From the NCBI RefSeq assembly GCF_002847345.1, contig NZ_LXFV01000001.1:551580-615579 (forward strand): a DNA stretch of 64,000 bases, given 5' to 3'. The position numbers and the translations under genes are program-made. The notes beneath the pieces were generated by a model. That model saw nothing but the letters and a program-made list of their open reading frames with translations, made no database searches and was not told the DNA's origin. Origin of the DNA: Pectobacterium peruviense. Its GTDB lineage: Bacteria; Pseudomonadota; Gammaproteobacteria; Enterobacterales; Enterobacteriaceae. Positions 15,975-26,041 of this stretch are shown here, in pieces (the stretch's first letter is position 1; the number at the start of each line of letters is the position of its first letter).

Positions 15975-16847
15975 ATGAATACTCCATCCTCATCACATTA
16001 TTGGCGTGACGTCATACTCACGGCGCTGGCTCCCGCGATTTGGGGATCAACCTACATCGTAACATCAGAATTTCTGCCACCGGATCGTCCCTTCACGGCG
16101 GCGCTTATCCGCGTGCTGCCTGCGGGTCTGCTGCTGCTTTTATTCACCCGCGTCTTTCCCGCTCGGCGAGACTGGTGGCGAGTGATAGTGCTCAGCGCGC
16201 TGAATATCGGCGTTTTTCAGGCACTGCTGTTCGTCGCGGCTTATCGTTTGCCCGGCGGATTGGCTGCGGTACTTGGCGCCATCCAACCGCTGCTGGTGAT
16301 GGTGCTGGTCTGGGCGGTGGATCATCGCGCTCCCCGACTGGCTACGTTGTGGTCGGCGGTAATCGGTGTGGTTGGCATGGCCGTTTTACTGCTGTCGCCG
16401 CAGACAATATTTGAGCCCGTGGGAATCGCCGCCGCGCTGCTGGGTGCGGTGTGTATGGCGACGGGAGTGTGGTTGACGCGTCGCTGGCAGCTTGATTTGC
16501 CCGTGCTGCCGCTTACTGGCTGGCAACTTTTCATCGGTGGGTTGATGCTTGCGCCCGTTGCATGGTTAGCCGATGCGCCGCTACCTGCTTTGACTCTGTC
16601 GCAGTGGGCCGCTTACGCCTACCTCTGTCTTGCAGGTGCCGTGCTCGCTTATGGACTCTGGTTTCGCGGCGTATCCCGTCTTCCGACGGTTGCCGTTGCA
16701 TCACTGGGGCTACTGAGCCCATTGACAGCCGTGCTGCTGGGCTGGGCGTTACTTTCACAGTCGATGACCGGTACGGCATTTCTGGGTTTGGCGATCGTAT
16801 TAGCCAGCGTCTTCGCCGTGCAATGGACGACGTCGCGAAGCAAGTAA
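15975..16847 (+). CDS. EamA/DMT family transporter
   Basis: The protein has 290 residues with about ten hydrophobic segments in two EamA halves. The first opens LAPAIWGSTYIVTSEFLPPDRPF, a pattern typical of inner-membrane drug/metabolite exporters; the second includes LCLAGAVLAYGLWFRGVSRLP and ASLGLLSPLTAVLLGWALL. The start has GAAGGTAAAG upstream, which overlaps the second MarR-like site. The likely role is export of a small compound under MarR control. Substrate unknown. Confidence 0.85.
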   Translation: MNTPSSSHYWRDVILTALAPAIWGSTYIVTSEFLPPDRPFTAALIRVLPAGLLLLLFTRVFPARRDWWRVIVLSALNIGVFQALLFVAAYRLPGGLAAVLGAIQPLLVMVLVWAVDHRAPRLATLWSAVIGVVGMAVLLLSPQTIFEPVGIAAALLGAVCMATGVWLTRRWQLDLPVLPLTGWQLFIGGLMLAPVAWLADAPLPALTLSQWAAYAYLCLAGAVLAYGLWFRGVSRLPTVAVASLGLLSPLTAVLLGWALLSQSMTGTAFLGLAIVLASVFAVQWTTSRSK

Positions 16848-16904
16848 TCAACTGAGATGTCGATGGTGAGTGCTGTTGGCAGGGAAAGAGGAAAAGGAAG
16901 GGAT

Positions 16905-16940
16905 TAAAACGACGGTGTTATGATAACACCGCCGTTTTCT
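16905..16940. terminator. Bidirectional terminator between EamA gene and narI
   Basis: The stem CGGTGTTA/TAACACCG (loop TGA) is extended by AACG/CGTT after a single mismatch, with AAAA on one side and TTTT on the other. It can end transcription from the transporter gene and from the narGHJI operon. Confidence 0.85.
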
Positions 16941-16947
16941 ATCATAC

Positions 16948-17637
16948 TTAGCGACGGTTACGCACTAATTGGTAGCGGCGAGTCAGGTACTCGACCGGCG
17001 CGCTCCAGATGTGAACCAGACGGCAGAACGGGAACAGAACGAACAGCGTTAGCCCCAGTACGATATGTAGCTTGAAGATCAGCGCGACACCCACCAGATG
17101 CGCAGATGCACCGCCCTGGAAATACGCTACGCTCTGTGCCCAACCAACCAGCTTCAGCATTTCGCTGCCGTCCATATGCTGTGCAGAGAACGGGATGGTC
17201 AGCACACCTAAACCAGCCTGAATCACCAGCAATGACAGAATAAGAATGTCACCGACGCTAGAAGTCGCACGAATACGCGGGTTGGTCAGACGGCGCTTTA
17301 ACAACAGCACGCCACCGACAAACGTCAGTAGACCTGCCGCACCGCCGCCAAACATCGCCATTTTCTGTTTTACATCCATTGGCAGGAAAGCTTCGTACAT
17401 CCAGTGCGGCGTCAGCATCCCGAGGAAATGTCCGGCAAATACGCCCAGAATCCCCAGGTGGAACAGGTTAGACGCCAGACGCATCCCTTTCTTATCCAGC
17501 ATTTGGCTCGAACCTGCGCGCCAGCTGTATTGGCCGTAGTCATAGCGTAGCCAACTGCCGATCAGGAAAATAGCCATCGCCAGATAGGGATAGATGTCAA
17601 AAAAGAATATATTGAAATAGTTCGTGAAAGCACTCAT
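16948..17637 (-). CDS. narI: Respiratory nitrate reductase gamma subunit (cytochrome b)
   Basis: The 229-residue protein is nearly colinear with E. coli NarI. Five membrane segments are visible and the haem ligands are His60 and His70 ([11 protein letters not shown]) plus His191 and His209 in the fifth helix region (KLHIVLG...RLVHIW). NarI anchors NarGH to the cytoplasmic face of the inner membrane and takes electrons from quinol, releasing protons to the periplasm. It is the last gene of narGHJI and overlaps or abuts narJ by one base. Confidence 0.97.
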   Translation of the reverse strand: MSAFTNYFNIFFFDIYPYLAMAIFLIGSWLRYDYGQYSWRAGSSQMLDKKGMRLASNLFHLGILGVFAGHFLGMLTPHWMYEAFLPMDVKQKMAMFGGGAAGLLTFVGGVLLLKRRLTNPRIRATSSVGDILILSLLVIQAGLGVLTIPFSAQHMDGSEMLKLVGWAQSVAYFQGGASAHLVGVALIFKLHIVLGLTLFVLFPFCRLVHIWSAPVEYLTRRYQLVRNRR

Positions 17638-18356
17638 TAACGTTGCCCCCCCGCCGATGTAGCGTCAAGATTCAGATATTGCGGCACCACCGCGCCAGCG
17701 AAGCGGCGTTGGTGTTGCGTTTGTTGAGCCGATGCGCAGCCTTCTTCGCCGAGGAACTTAACCTGTTCCTCTTCCCACACGGCATCCAGCGCCTGCGGCG
17801 TGTCGTCACGCGCTTCGTCAGCGACCTGATGTGTGACATCGTCACTTTTCAGATCGCTGCCAGACAGTGCCAACAGCAAATCGAACAGTACGGCATAGCT
17901 GCTGTCACGCTGCTGCAAACGCGCGCCAATCAGCGCCAGAATCGGCGCGATGTCGAGTAAACCCGCGCGACTCTGCGCGGGTTCCAGACGAGAAAGGTAC
18001 TCAAGATACAGCGGCAGGTGGTCCGGCAACTCACGGCAATCCAGCGCCAGCCCGGCATCTTGATATTGCTGCATGAGATCGACCATCGCCTGACCACGGT
18101 CACGAGACTCACCGTGGACGTGCTCGAACAGCAGCAGCGAGGTCGCCCGACCGCGGTCAAACAGGCCGCTATACTCCGCCTGTTTGTCCAACAAATCCTG
18201 CGCGCACAACGTGTTGATGAACTGCATCAGTTGGTGGCTCTCGCGCAGCGGTAAGGCATCAGCCTGCTCTACCGCTTCGAGCAATTCAGCCTTGTTTTCC
18301 CACAGCTCGCTATCGGGATAGTCCAACAGGCGGGCAATAATCCGCAGGCTAATCAT
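17637..18356 (-). CDS. narJ: Nitrate reductase molybdenum cofactor assembly chaperone
   Basis: The 239-residue protein keeps the NarJ core: [44 protein letters not shown] and the C-terminal [22 protein letters not shown]. NarJ binds the NarG N-terminus and helps insert iron-sulfur cluster FS0 and the molybdenum cofactor; it is not part of the final enzyme. Its start lies inside the end of narH (8-base overlap), as expected for tightly coupled genes. Confidence 0.96.
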   Translation of the reverse strand: MISLRIIARLLDYPDSELWENKAELLEAVEQADALPLRESHQLMQFINTLCAQDLLDKQAEYSGLFDRGRATSLLLFEHVHGESRDRGQAMVDLMQQYQDAGLALDCRELPDHLPLYLEYLSRLEPAQSRAGLLDIAPILALIGARLQQRDSSYAVLFDLLLALSGSDLKSDDVTHQVADEARDDTPQALDAVWEEEQVKFLGEEGCASAQQTQHQRRFAGAVVPQYLNLDATSAGGQR

Positions 18357-19929
18357 GGTTTGTCTCCCGCATGATTTTGCTGTTCATGTCGCGCGTTTTG
18401 TTGCTGACATCGATGGCATCAATACGCTTGCTGTTGAACAGGTTGAATTTGGTATCGCTACCGTGGCAACCATCACCAAAGCTGAAACCGCAACCTTTGC
18501 TTTCCGGGAAAGCTTCACGCGCCAGTTCACGATGGCTGGATGGGATCACGAAACGGTCTTCGTAGTTAGCAATCGCCAGATAGCGGTACATTTCCTGCGC
18601 CTGTGCTTCCGTCAGCCCAACCTGCTCCAGCGCGCTGGTATCGATCTTGCCTTCTACGGTTTCTGCACGTTTGTAGTGACGCATCGCCAACATACGTTTC
18701 AACGCTAACAGGACTGGCTCGGTATCCCCTGCGGTCAGCAGGTTCGCCAGGTACTGAACCGGAATACGCAGGCTTTCTACGTCCGGCAGTACGCCAGTGT
18801 GCGCCAATTGACCTGCATCCGCTGCAGACTGAATCGGTGACAACGGCGGAACGTACCAGACCATCGGCAGCGTGCGGTATTCAGGGTGCAGCGGCAGCGC
18901 CAGCTTCCAGTCCATCGCCATTTTGTAAACCGGCGACTGCTGTGCCGCTTCAATGACGCTGTTTGGAATGCCGTCTTTCAGCGCTTGCTCGATGACTTTC
19001 GGGTCATGCGGGTCAAGGAACACATCCAGTTGGCTCTGGTACAGATCTTTTTCGTTTTCCACAGAGGCCGCTTGCTCGATGCGATCGGCATCATAGAGCA
19101 GCATGCCCAGATAGCGGATACGTCCAACGCAGGTTTCTGAACACAGCGTTGGCTGACCACTTTCGATACGCGGGTAGCAGAAAATACATTTTTCTGATTT
19201 GCCGCTCTTCCAGTTGAAGTAAATTTTCTTGTACGGGCAACCGGTTAAACACATGCGCCAGCCGCGGCACTTGTCCTGATCGATCAGGACGATGCCGTCT
19301 TCGCCGCGTTTGTAGATCGCGCCGCTCGGACAGGTCGCCACGCACGCCGGGTTCAGGCAGTGTTCGCACAGACGCGGCAAATACATCATGAACGTGTTTT
19401 CAAACTGGCCGTACATCTCTTTCTGCACGTCATTGAAATGGACAGGATCGAAGTTTTTGTCCTTCGAGCGTTTGCTGAATTCGCCACCCAGATCGTCTTC
19501 CCAGTTCGGACCCATCTCGATTTTCTTCATCCGCTGACCGGTAATCAGCGAGCGCGGACGGGCGACAGGCTGATGCTTACCTTCCGGCGCTTTACGCAGG
19601 TTCTGATAGTCGTAGTCAAACGGCTCATAGTAGTCGTCGATTTCTGGCACATCAGGGTTAGCAAAAATTTTGGACAACACGCTGATGCGGTTACCCATAC
19701 GCGGTTCGAGCTTGCCGCTGATCTTACGGATCCAGCCGCCCTTCCACTTTTCCTGATCTTCCCAGGCATGGGGATAGCCCACGCCCGGTTTGGTTTCGAC
19801 GTTGTTGAACCAGGCGTATTCCATCCCTTCACGGCTGGTCCAGACGTTTTTACAGGTAACGGAGCAGGTGTGACAGCCGATGCATTTGTCCAGATTCAGC
19901 ACCATGCCCACTTGTGAACGAATTTTCAT
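18349..19929 (-). CDS. narH: Respiratory nitrate reductase beta subunit (iron-sulfur)
   Basis: The 526-residue protein carries the four cysteine groups for three [4Fe-4S] clusters and one [3Fe-4S] cluster: CIGCHTCSVTCKNVW at the N-terminus, CEHCLNPACVATCP, CRGWRMCLTGCPYK (Trp replaces one Cys, as in E. coli) and CIFCYPR...CSETC. It passes electrons from NarI haems to NarG. The start codon overlaps the narG stop (ATGA). The C-terminus (KIMRETNHD) is somewhat longer than in E. coli. Confidence 0.97.
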   Translation of the reverse strand: MKIRSQVGMVLNLDKCIGCHTCSVTCKNVWTSREGMEYAWFNNVETKPGVGYPHAWEDQEKWKGGWIRKISGKLEPRMGNRISVLSKIFANPDVPEIDDYYEPFDYDYQNLRKAPEGKHQPVARPRSLITGQRMKKIEMGPNWEDDLGGEFSKRSKDKNFDPVHFNDVQKEMYGQFENTFMMYLPRLCEHCLNPACVATCPSGAIYKRGEDGIVLIDQDKCRGWRMCLTGCPYKKIYFNWKSGKSEKCIFCYPRIESGQPTLCSETCVGRIRYLGMLLYDADRIEQAASVENEKDLYQSQLDVFLDPHDPKVIEQALKDGIPNSVIEAAQQSPVYKMAMDWKLALPLHPEYRTLPMVWYVPPLSPIQSAADAGQLAHTGVLPDVESLRIPVQYLANLLTAGDTEPVLLALKRMLAMRHYKRAETVEGKIDTSALEQVGLTEAQAQEMYRYLAIANYEDRFVIPSSHRELAREAFPESKGCGFSFGDGCHGSDTKFNLFNSKRIDAIDVSNKTRDMNSKIMRETNHD

Positions 19930-22900
19930 CAGGCTTTCTCCTGCTGTACCGCTTTCGGAACTGTTTGTTGCTGAACATAGTCCTGACCTTCATCATCCAG
20001 CCAGTCGATGCGTTTCATTTTACGAACCACGACGAATTCATCTCGGTTTGACCCGACGGTACCGTAGTAATTAAAGCCATAAGCCAATTGGGCATAGCCG
20101 CCGATCATATGGGTCGGTTTCGGGGTGATACGGGTCACCGAGTTGTGGATACCGCCGCGCTGCTGGGTAATTTCCGATCCCGGCAGGTTAATGATGCGTT
20201 CCTGCGCGTGGTACATCATGGTCATTCCCGCCGGCACACGCTGGCTGACAACCGCACGCGCCGTCAGCGCACCGTTGGCGTTGAACGCTTCTATCCAGTC
20301 GTTATCCTCGATACCCAAATCGCTGGCATCCTCTTCGCTCAGCCAGATGATCGGGCCACCGCGACCCAGCGTCAGCATCAACAGGTTGTCACTGTACGTG
20401 GAGTGAATGCCCCATTTCTGGTGCGGCGTCAGGAAGTTCAACGCTTTTTCCGGGTTGCCATTAGGTTTCTGGTTCATCACCGGTGCCGCAGCACGGGTAT
20501 CAACCGGCGGACGGTACACCAGCAGGCTTTCACCGAAAGCACGCATCCACTCGTGGTCTTGATACAGCTGTTGGCGGCCAGACAGCGTGCGCCACGGAAT
20601 CAGCTCGTGAACGTTGGTATAACAGGCGTTATAGGAAACGTGTTCGTCTTCCAGACCAGACCAGGTCGGGCTGGAGATAATCTTGCGCGGCTGTGCCTGA
20701 ATATCGCGGAAGCGAATTTTCTCGTCTTCTTTATTCAGTGCCAGATGCGAGTGATCGCGACCGGTGAATTTGCTCAGCGCTTCCCACGCTTTTACTGCCA
20801 CCTGACCATTGGTTTCCGGAGCCAGAGACAGAATCACTTCTGCCGCATCGATCGCCGTTTCAATTTTCGGACGACCCGCCGCCGCACCGTCAGCCTTGGT
20901 GTAGTTCAGCTTTTTCAGGAAATCGACTTCGGTCTGCGTGTTCCAACCGATGCCTTTACCGCCGTTGCCCAACTTGTCCATCAACGGACCGAGCGAGGTG
21001 AAACGTTCGTACAGGTTCGGGTAATCGCGCTCTACCATCATCAGGTGCGGTGCAGTTTTGCCTGGAATCAGGTCGCATTCGCCCTTTTTCCAGTCATCCA
21101 CGCCGAATGGCTGTGCCATTTCTGCCGGGGAATCGTGTTGAATAGGCAAGGTGACCAGATCGGTTTCCTGACCAAGGTGACCCTGACACACGCGAGAGAA
21201 AGTTTTTGCGATGCCTTTGTAGATTTCCCAGTCACTTTTGGAATCCCACGCGGGATCGACAGCCGCAGACAGCGGGTGAATAAACGGATGCATATCCGAA
21301 GTATTCATGTCGTCTTTTTCGTACCAGGTTGCCGTTGGCAGAACGATGTCGGAATACAGGCAGGTGCTGGACATACGGAAATCGAGCGTCACCACCAGAT
21401 CCAACTTACCTTCAACACCTTGATCGCGCCATTCCACTTCTTCCGGCTTCACGCTGCCCGCGGTACCCAGATCTTGTCCTTGAATACCGTGCTCCGTACC
21501 CAGCAGGTACTTCAGCATGTATTCGTGGCCTTTACCGGAGGAGCCCAGCAGGTTAGAACGCCAGATGAACAGGTTGCGCGGGTAGTTTTGTGGACTATCC
21601 GGCTGTTCAGCGGCAAATTTGATGTCGCCTGACTTCAGCGCGGCAACGGTATATTCCTGCGGCGTCATCCCTGCGGCACGCGCTTTTTCTGCGATATCCA
21701 GCGGGTTAACGTTCAACTGCGGTGCAGATGGCAACCAGCCCATACGTTCAGCACGCACGTTGAAGTCAATCATGCTACCGCTAAAGCGGGATTTGTCCGC
21801 CAGCGGTGACAGCAATTCCTGCGGCGTGACGGTTTCATAACGCCATTGGCTGGAATGGTTATAGAAGAACGACGTACTGTTCATGTGACGCGGCGGACGC
21901 TGCCAGTCCAGACCAAACGCCAGCGGCGTCCAACCGGTTTGCGGACGCAGTTTTTCTTGTCCGACGTAGTGCGCCCAACCGCCACCGCTCTGACCGACAC
22001 AACCGCAGAAAACCAGCATATTAATGATGCCGCGGTAGTTCATGTCCATGTGATACCAGTGGTTGATACCCGCACCGACGATGATCATGGAACGACCGTG
22101 CGTTTTATCGGCGTTATCCGCGAATTCACGCGCAATACGGATGATGTTCTGACGAGAAACGCCCGTAATTTCCTCGGCCCAGGCTGGGCTGTACGCTTTT
22201 ACATCGTCGTAATCACGCGCGCAATTGTCGTCACCCAGACCGCGATCCAAACCGTAGTTCGCCATCGTCAGGTCATAAACGCAGGCAACCAACGCTTCGC
22301 TTCCGTCGGCCAGCGTCAAACGCTTAACTGGCAGTTTGTGCAGCAGGATTTCTTGCAGTTCGACATTATTGAAATGTTCGCTAACCGCGCCGCCAAAATA
22401 CGGGAAGCCGACATCAACCACATCGTCGTGCGACCCCAGCAGGCTCAAGCGCAGTTTAACTTCTTCACCGCTGACGCCGTCACGCTGCTCCAGATTCCAT
22501 TTGCCCTGATCGCCCCAACGGTAGCCGATCGACCCTTGCGGTGCCGTCAGGTTGCCGCTTTCATCGTCAATCGCGATGGTTTTCCACTGCGGATTGCTAT
22601 CATGACCAAGGTTGTCCACCAGATCGGAGGCACGCAGCATACGACCCGCGGCGTAGTAACCGTCTTCACGCGGCTCCAGCAGCACCAGCATCGGTAAGTC
22701 CGTGTATTGACGCACGTACTCGCTGAAATACTGGCTCGGTTTGTCGAGGTGGAACTCTTTCAGGATAACGTGGCCCATTGCCAGCGCCATTGCGCTGTCG
22801 GTGCCTTGTTTTGGATTCAACCACTGATCGCACAGCTTGGCGATTTCAGCGTAGTCCGGCGTAACCGCAACCGTTTTGGTGCCTTTGTAACGCACTTCGG

Positions 22901-23705
22901 TAAAGAAGTGGGCATCCGGCGTACGGGTCTGTGGAACGTTAGAACCCCAGGCAATGATGTAAGAGGAGTTGTACCAGTCGGCAGACTCCGGTACGTCAGT
23001 CTGTTCACCCCAAGTCATCGGTGACGCTGGTGGCAAGTCGCAGTACCAGTCGTAGAAGCTCAGGCACACGCCACCGAGCAGAGAGAGGTAACGCGCACCC
23101 GCCGCGTAGGACACCATCGACATCGCAGGAATCGGCGAGAAACCGATAACGCGGTCTGGGCCATAAGTTTTGGCGGTGTAAACGTTAGAGGCAGCAATCA
23201 GTTCGTTAACTTCGTTCCAGTCAGAACGTACGAAACCACCACGGCCACGAATTTGTTTGTAGTATTTGGTTTTTTCGGGGTCGTTGACGATGGATGCCCA
23301 GGCATCAACCGGATCGCTGTGTGCCAGTTTCGCTTCACGCCACAGTTTCATCAGACGCTTACGCATCATTGGGTATTTCAGGCGATTGGCGCTGTACAGA
23401 TACCAAGAGTAGCTGGCACCGCGTGGGCAGCCTCGAGGCTCATGGTTAGGCAGGTCTGGGCGGGTACGTGGATAGTCAGTCTGCTGCGTTTCCCACGTCA
23501 CCAGACCGTTTTTCACATAAATCTTCCAGCTACATGAACCGGTGCAGTTTACCCCGTGGGTAGAACGTACAATCTTGTCGTGCTGCCAGCGACTGCGATA
23601 GCCATCTTCCCAGTCACGATTGCTATTGAGGGTCTGCCCGTGACCGTCAGAAAACGGTTCAGCCAGTTGTTTGAAGTAACGTAACCGGTCAAGGAATTTG
23701 CTCAT
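19929..23705 (-). CDS. narG: Respiratory nitrate reductase alpha subunit (molybdenum)
   Basis: The 1258-residue catalytic subunit reduces nitrate to nitrite in the cytoplasm. The N-terminal His50-x3-Cys54-x3-Cys58 (HGVNCTGSC) with a later cysteine (RGCPRGASYSW) binds cluster FS0, and the Mo-bisMGD binding blocks follow, including YNSSYIIAWGSNVPQTRTPDAHF. The frame is open to 23795, but ATG 23705 is the true start: AGGAGAG lies upstream and the protein then begins MSKFLDRLRYFKQ as in E. coli. The first residues form the NarJ-binding and vestigial twin-arginine-like segment. An FNR box lies 128 bases upstream. Confidence 0.97.
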   Translation of the reverse strand: MSKFLDRLRYFKQLAEPFSDGHGQTLNSNRDWEDGYRSRWQHDKIVRSTHGVNCTGSCSWKIYVKNGLVTWETQQTDYPRTRPDLPNHEPRGCPRGASYSWYLYSANRLKYPMMRKRLMKLWREAKLAHSDPVDAWASIVNDPEKTKYYKQIRGRGGFVRSDWNEVNELIAASNVYTAKTYGPDRVIGFSPIPAMSMVSYAAGARYLSLLGGVCLSFYDWYCDLPPASPMTWGEQTDVPESADWYNSSYIIAWGSNVPQTRTPDAHFFTEVRYKGTKTVAVTPDYAEIAKLCDQWLNPKQGTDSAMALAMGHVILKEFHLDKPSQYFSEYVRQYTDLPMLVLLEPREDGYYAAGRMLRASDLVDNLGHDSNPQWKTIAIDDESGNLTAPQGSIGYRWGDQGKWNLEQRDGVSGEEVKLRLSLLGSHDDVVDVGFPYFGGAVSEHFNNVELQEILLHKLPVKRLTLADGSEALVACVYDLTMANYGLDRGLGDDNCARDYDDVKAYSPAWAEEITGVSRQNIIRIAREFADNADKTHGRSMIIVGAGINHWYHMDMNYRGIINMLVFCGCVGQSGGGWAHYVGQEKLRPQTGWTPLAFGLDWQRPPRHMNSTSFFYNHSSQWRYETVTPQELLSPLADKSRFSGSMIDFNVRAERMGWLPSAPQLNVNPLDIAEKARAAGMTPQEYTVAALKSGDIKFAAEQPDSPQNYPRNLFIWRSNLLGSSGKGHEYMLKYLLGTEHGIQGQDLGTAGSVKPEEVEWRDQGVEGKLDLVVTLDFRMSSTCLYSDIVLPTATWYEKDDMNTSDMHPFIHPLSAAVDPAWDSKSDWEIYKGIAKTFSRVCQGHLGQETDLVTLPIQHDSPAEMAQPFGVDDWKKGECDLIPGKTAPHLMMVERDYPNLYERFTSLGPLMDKLGNGGKGIGWNTQTEVDFLKKLNYTKADGAAAGRPKIETAIDAAEVILSLAPETNGQVAVKAWEALSKFTGRDHSHLALNKEDEKIRFRDIQAQPRKIISSPTWSGLEDEHVSYNACYTNVHELIPWRTLSGRQQLYQDHEWMRAFGESLLVYRPPVDTRAAAPVMNQKPNGNPEKALNFLTPHQKWGIHSTYSDNLLMLTLGRGGPIIWLSEEDASDLGIEDNDWIEAFNANGALTARAVVSQRVPAGMTMMYHAQERIINLPGSEITQQRGGIHNSVTRITPKPTHMIGGYAQLAYGFNYYGTVGSNRDEFVVVRKMKRIDWLDDEGQDYVQQQTVPKAVQQEKA

Positions 23706-24058
23706 CCGGACTCTCCTGCTGCGAAGCCTGTTGGCCCCTGTCGTTATGAAATGCTCGTAGCAGACATCTGTTTTTGCTGACGACACATCGCTCAAATTGG
23801 CGCTAGGTTATCCAGCAACCGCGCCGCCAAACTTGATAACGATCAAGAGTGTCCCCCTGTGAAAAACGGAGTACACCGCTAACTACCACCAAAGAATTAT
23901 TACGCCAAAAATGCATAAATTAATGATTTTAAAAGATAAAAATAAAACCACTAACTTTGTGTTTATACTGAATTCATACACACGACTATTTAGAGGTAGT
24001 AGTCAGAGGGTGACGAAGAATCGAGCAAATTCAGTAAGGGGTAGCCGGATGCTGAGCG
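23706..24058. promoter_or_regulatory. narG promoter region
   Basis: There is no gene here. It holds the FNR box at 23833-23846 and heptamers resembling NarL sites (for example TACCTCT on the minus strand at 23993-23999). It corresponds to the long NarL/IHF/FNR-controlled upstream region of E. coli narG. Confidence 0.6.
23833..23846 (-). promoter_or_regulatory. FNR box of narGHJI
   Basis: TTGATAACGATCAA matches the FNR consensus TTGAT-4-ATCAA at every conserved base. If it sits at the usual -41.5 position, transcription starts near 23798 and the leader is about 90 bases. FNR would switch the operon on without oxygen. Confidence 0.9.
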
Positions 24059-24090
24059 AAAAAAACGCCGCTCCGAAAAGGGCGGCGTCT
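24059..24090 (-). terminator. Rho-independent terminator downstream of narK
   Basis: On the minus strand a perfect 7-bp stem ACGCCGC/GCGGCGT, extendable at its base, is followed by seven T residues. It separates narK transcription from the narG promoter, although it stands about 315 bases after the narK stop. Confidence 0.85.
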
Positions 24091-24175
24091 TAGTGATATT
24101 TTCATTCGGATATCAGAGAATGTTTCGTGCGCAATACCACTATTATTTTCATGCTACCTTGTAGCACGCGCACGA

Positions 24176-24204
24176 CAAGGAGCGCTCAATTGCCGCGCTC
24201 CTTG
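24176..24204. other. Strong hairpin in the narK-narG spacer
   Basis: CAAGGAGCGC and GCGCTCCTTG form a perfect 10-bp stem with a nine-base loop and no T-run. The surrounding 24094-24405 stretch is GC-rich, non-coding in all frames checked, and unexplained: it may be the narK 3' untranslated region or a small RNA. Confidence 0.5.
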
Positions 24205-24405
24205 ACCTGTGGCTATTTGGCGCTAATTGTGTCGCTACGCGATACCTTCGGCGTTCGTGGCTGCAATCGGGTCACCAGTGACGCGTTCCCGACGCGGCAC
24301 TGGTTTTCGCGGCATCCATGCCGCTCACTCGGTGCTCATGCCCACCGCTGCATAATTTTTACGCCGGAAAAACGGGGATAGAGAATATTCCGGAACTTTA
24401 GACTG

Positions 24406-25794
24406 CTAATTTTTCTTTCTAGCATAGAACAGCCACGTCACCAGAACACACACCACGTAGCACACCACAAACACTTTCATGGCACCAGTGGGTGAACCGG
24501 TTAACTCAAGCGACATTCCGAAGGCTTGGGGAATGAAGAAGCCGCCGAACGCGCCAATGGCCGAAATAAAGCCCAGCGCCGCTGCGGTATCCGTGGCGGC
24601 CGCACGCTGCGCATCAGCATCACTCCCGCCTTGTGATTTAACGCGATCCCCCGTTAATTTACGGAAAATCACGGCGATCATCTGGAAGGTTGAGCCACTG
24701 CCCAAACCGGCCGTCAGGAACAGCATCATGAAGATGCCAAAGAACATCCCGAATGAACCCGCAGAGTTTGCACTCGGCAGAGACAGGAATAACAACACGG
24801 AGAAAATCGTCATCAGGATGAAGTTAATCAGCGTGACTTTCACACCGCCAAAACGGTCGGACAGCATGCCGCCAACTGGACGCGCCAACGCCCCCAGCAG
24901 TGGCCCAAAGAACGCGTAGTACAGAATCACGATGTCTGGAAACTGCGTTCTGGACAGCATGCCGAAGCCTGCTGAAAAACCGATAAATGAACCAAAGGTG
25001 GACAGATACAGGAAGCTGAGTACCCACAGGTGCATTTGCTTCAAAACTGGTAACTGCTTGCGTATCGACGCATTGGCCGTCGAAAGATCGTTCATACCAA
25101 ACCAGGCAGCCGTTGCGGCAATCACCAAAAACGGTACCCACATCCAGGCGGCATGATGCAACCAAATCTGGTGACCATCAGGTTGCACAACGCCATTGCC
25201 GGAGAACCCCAGAATCGGCAGGAAAATCACCACCGGCACCAACAATTGCATCACGCTCACGCCGAGGTTACCCAACCCGCCGTTAATCCCTAACGCACTA
25301 CCCTGACGTGATTTGGGGAAGAAGAAGCTGATGTTAGCCATGCTGGACGCAAAGTTAGCGCCGGCAAAACCACACAGCAGAGAAATCGTGACGAAAACGC
25401 TGTAAGGCGTTTGTGGGTTCTGTACGACAAATCCGAGCCAAATACACGGGATAACCAGAATGATGGTGCTTAACGTCGTCCAACGGCGACCGCCAACGAT
25501 TGGAATAACAAAGGAGTAAGGCACGCGTAGCAGCGCGCCGGAAACGGAAGGCAGCGCGGTAAGCAAAAATAGCTGGTCTGTGGTAAAACTAAATCCGACC
25601 TTGTTTAGGTTAACGGCCACGGTGCTGAAAATCATCCAGACACAAAACGACAACAGCAGGCACGGTACAGAGATCCAAAGATTACGCTGTGCTATCCGTT
25701 GTCCGCCAGATTGCCAGAATTTTGTATCTTCAGGATTCCATTCCCTTATCAGCGTGCTTTGCGATACTTTTTCGGGTGATGAAGGCTGCGTCAT
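24406..25794 (-). CDS. narK: Nitrate/nitrite antiporter
   Basis: The 462-residue protein of the major facilitator family has about 12 membrane segments. It keeps both nitrate signature motifs, including GFAGANFASSMANISFFFPK, and the substrate arginine Arg90 (SGALLRVPYSF). It imports nitrate in exchange for nitrite, feeding the cytoplasmic NarG site. Length and sequence match E. coli NarK (463 residues). It is divergent from narXL with a perfect FNR box in its promoter. Confidence 0.96.
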   Translation of the reverse strand: MTQPSSPEKVSQSTLIREWNPEDTKFWQSGGQRIAQRNLWISVPCLLLSFCVWMIFSTVAVNLNKVGFSFTTDQLFLLTALPSVSGALLRVPYSFVIPIVGGRRWTTLSTIILVIPCIWLGFVVQNPQTPYSVFVTISLLCGFAGANFASSMANISFFFPKSRQGSALGINGGLGNLGVSVMQLLVPVVIFLPILGFSGNGVVQPDGHQIWLHHAAWMWVPFLVIAATAAWFGMNDLSTANASIRKQLPVLKQMHLWVLSFLYLSTFGSFIGFSAGFGMLSRTQFPDIVILYYAFFGPLLGALARPVGGMLSDRFGGVKVTLINFILMTIFSVLLFLSLPSANSAGSFGMFFGIFMMLFLTAGLGSGSTFQMIAVIFRKLTGDRVKSQGGSDADAQRAAATDTAAALGFISAIGAFGGFFIPQAFGMSLELTGSPTGAMKVFVVCYVVCVLVTWLFYARKKN

Positions 25795-25863
25795 AAAAAA
25801 CCTCGATAAATAAAAACGCGGTAGAATTAAGGCGCAACATTAGGGATTACACCGCAGGTAAAG

Positions 25864-25877
25864 TTGATGCAAATCAA
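25864..25877 (-). promoter_or_regulatory. FNR box of narK
   Basis: TTGATGCAAATCAA matches the FNR consensus perfectly. Its centre is about 76 bases before the narK ATG, placing transcription start near 25829 if it acts at -41.5. Confidence 0.92.
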
Positions 25878-26025
25878 CGCGCTGTCAGGTAAAAAAACCG
25901 AGTAAAAATAACCACACTCCTTAATGAGTAATAAAAATAGAAAAATAAGCAACGGTAATTCAAGCTGTTATATCGCTATTTTTTCTTACTGTCATATCCC
26001 CTTTCAAGGCATGGATATTCGGTGG

Positions 26026-26041
26026 TACTCACTAGTGGGTA
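26026..26041. promoter_or_regulatory. NarL/NarP 7-2-7 site upstream of narX
   Basis: TACTCAC-TA-GTGGGTA is two facing heptamers two bases apart, close to the TACYYMT consensus (the last base of each differs). It lies 91 bases before the narX start and suggests autoregulation. Confidence 0.65.

Noticed and set aside
20088..21632. A 514-codon open frame on the plus strand
   Set aside because: It lies wholly antisense inside narG, has no ribosome site or recognisable motif, and follows from narG codon use.
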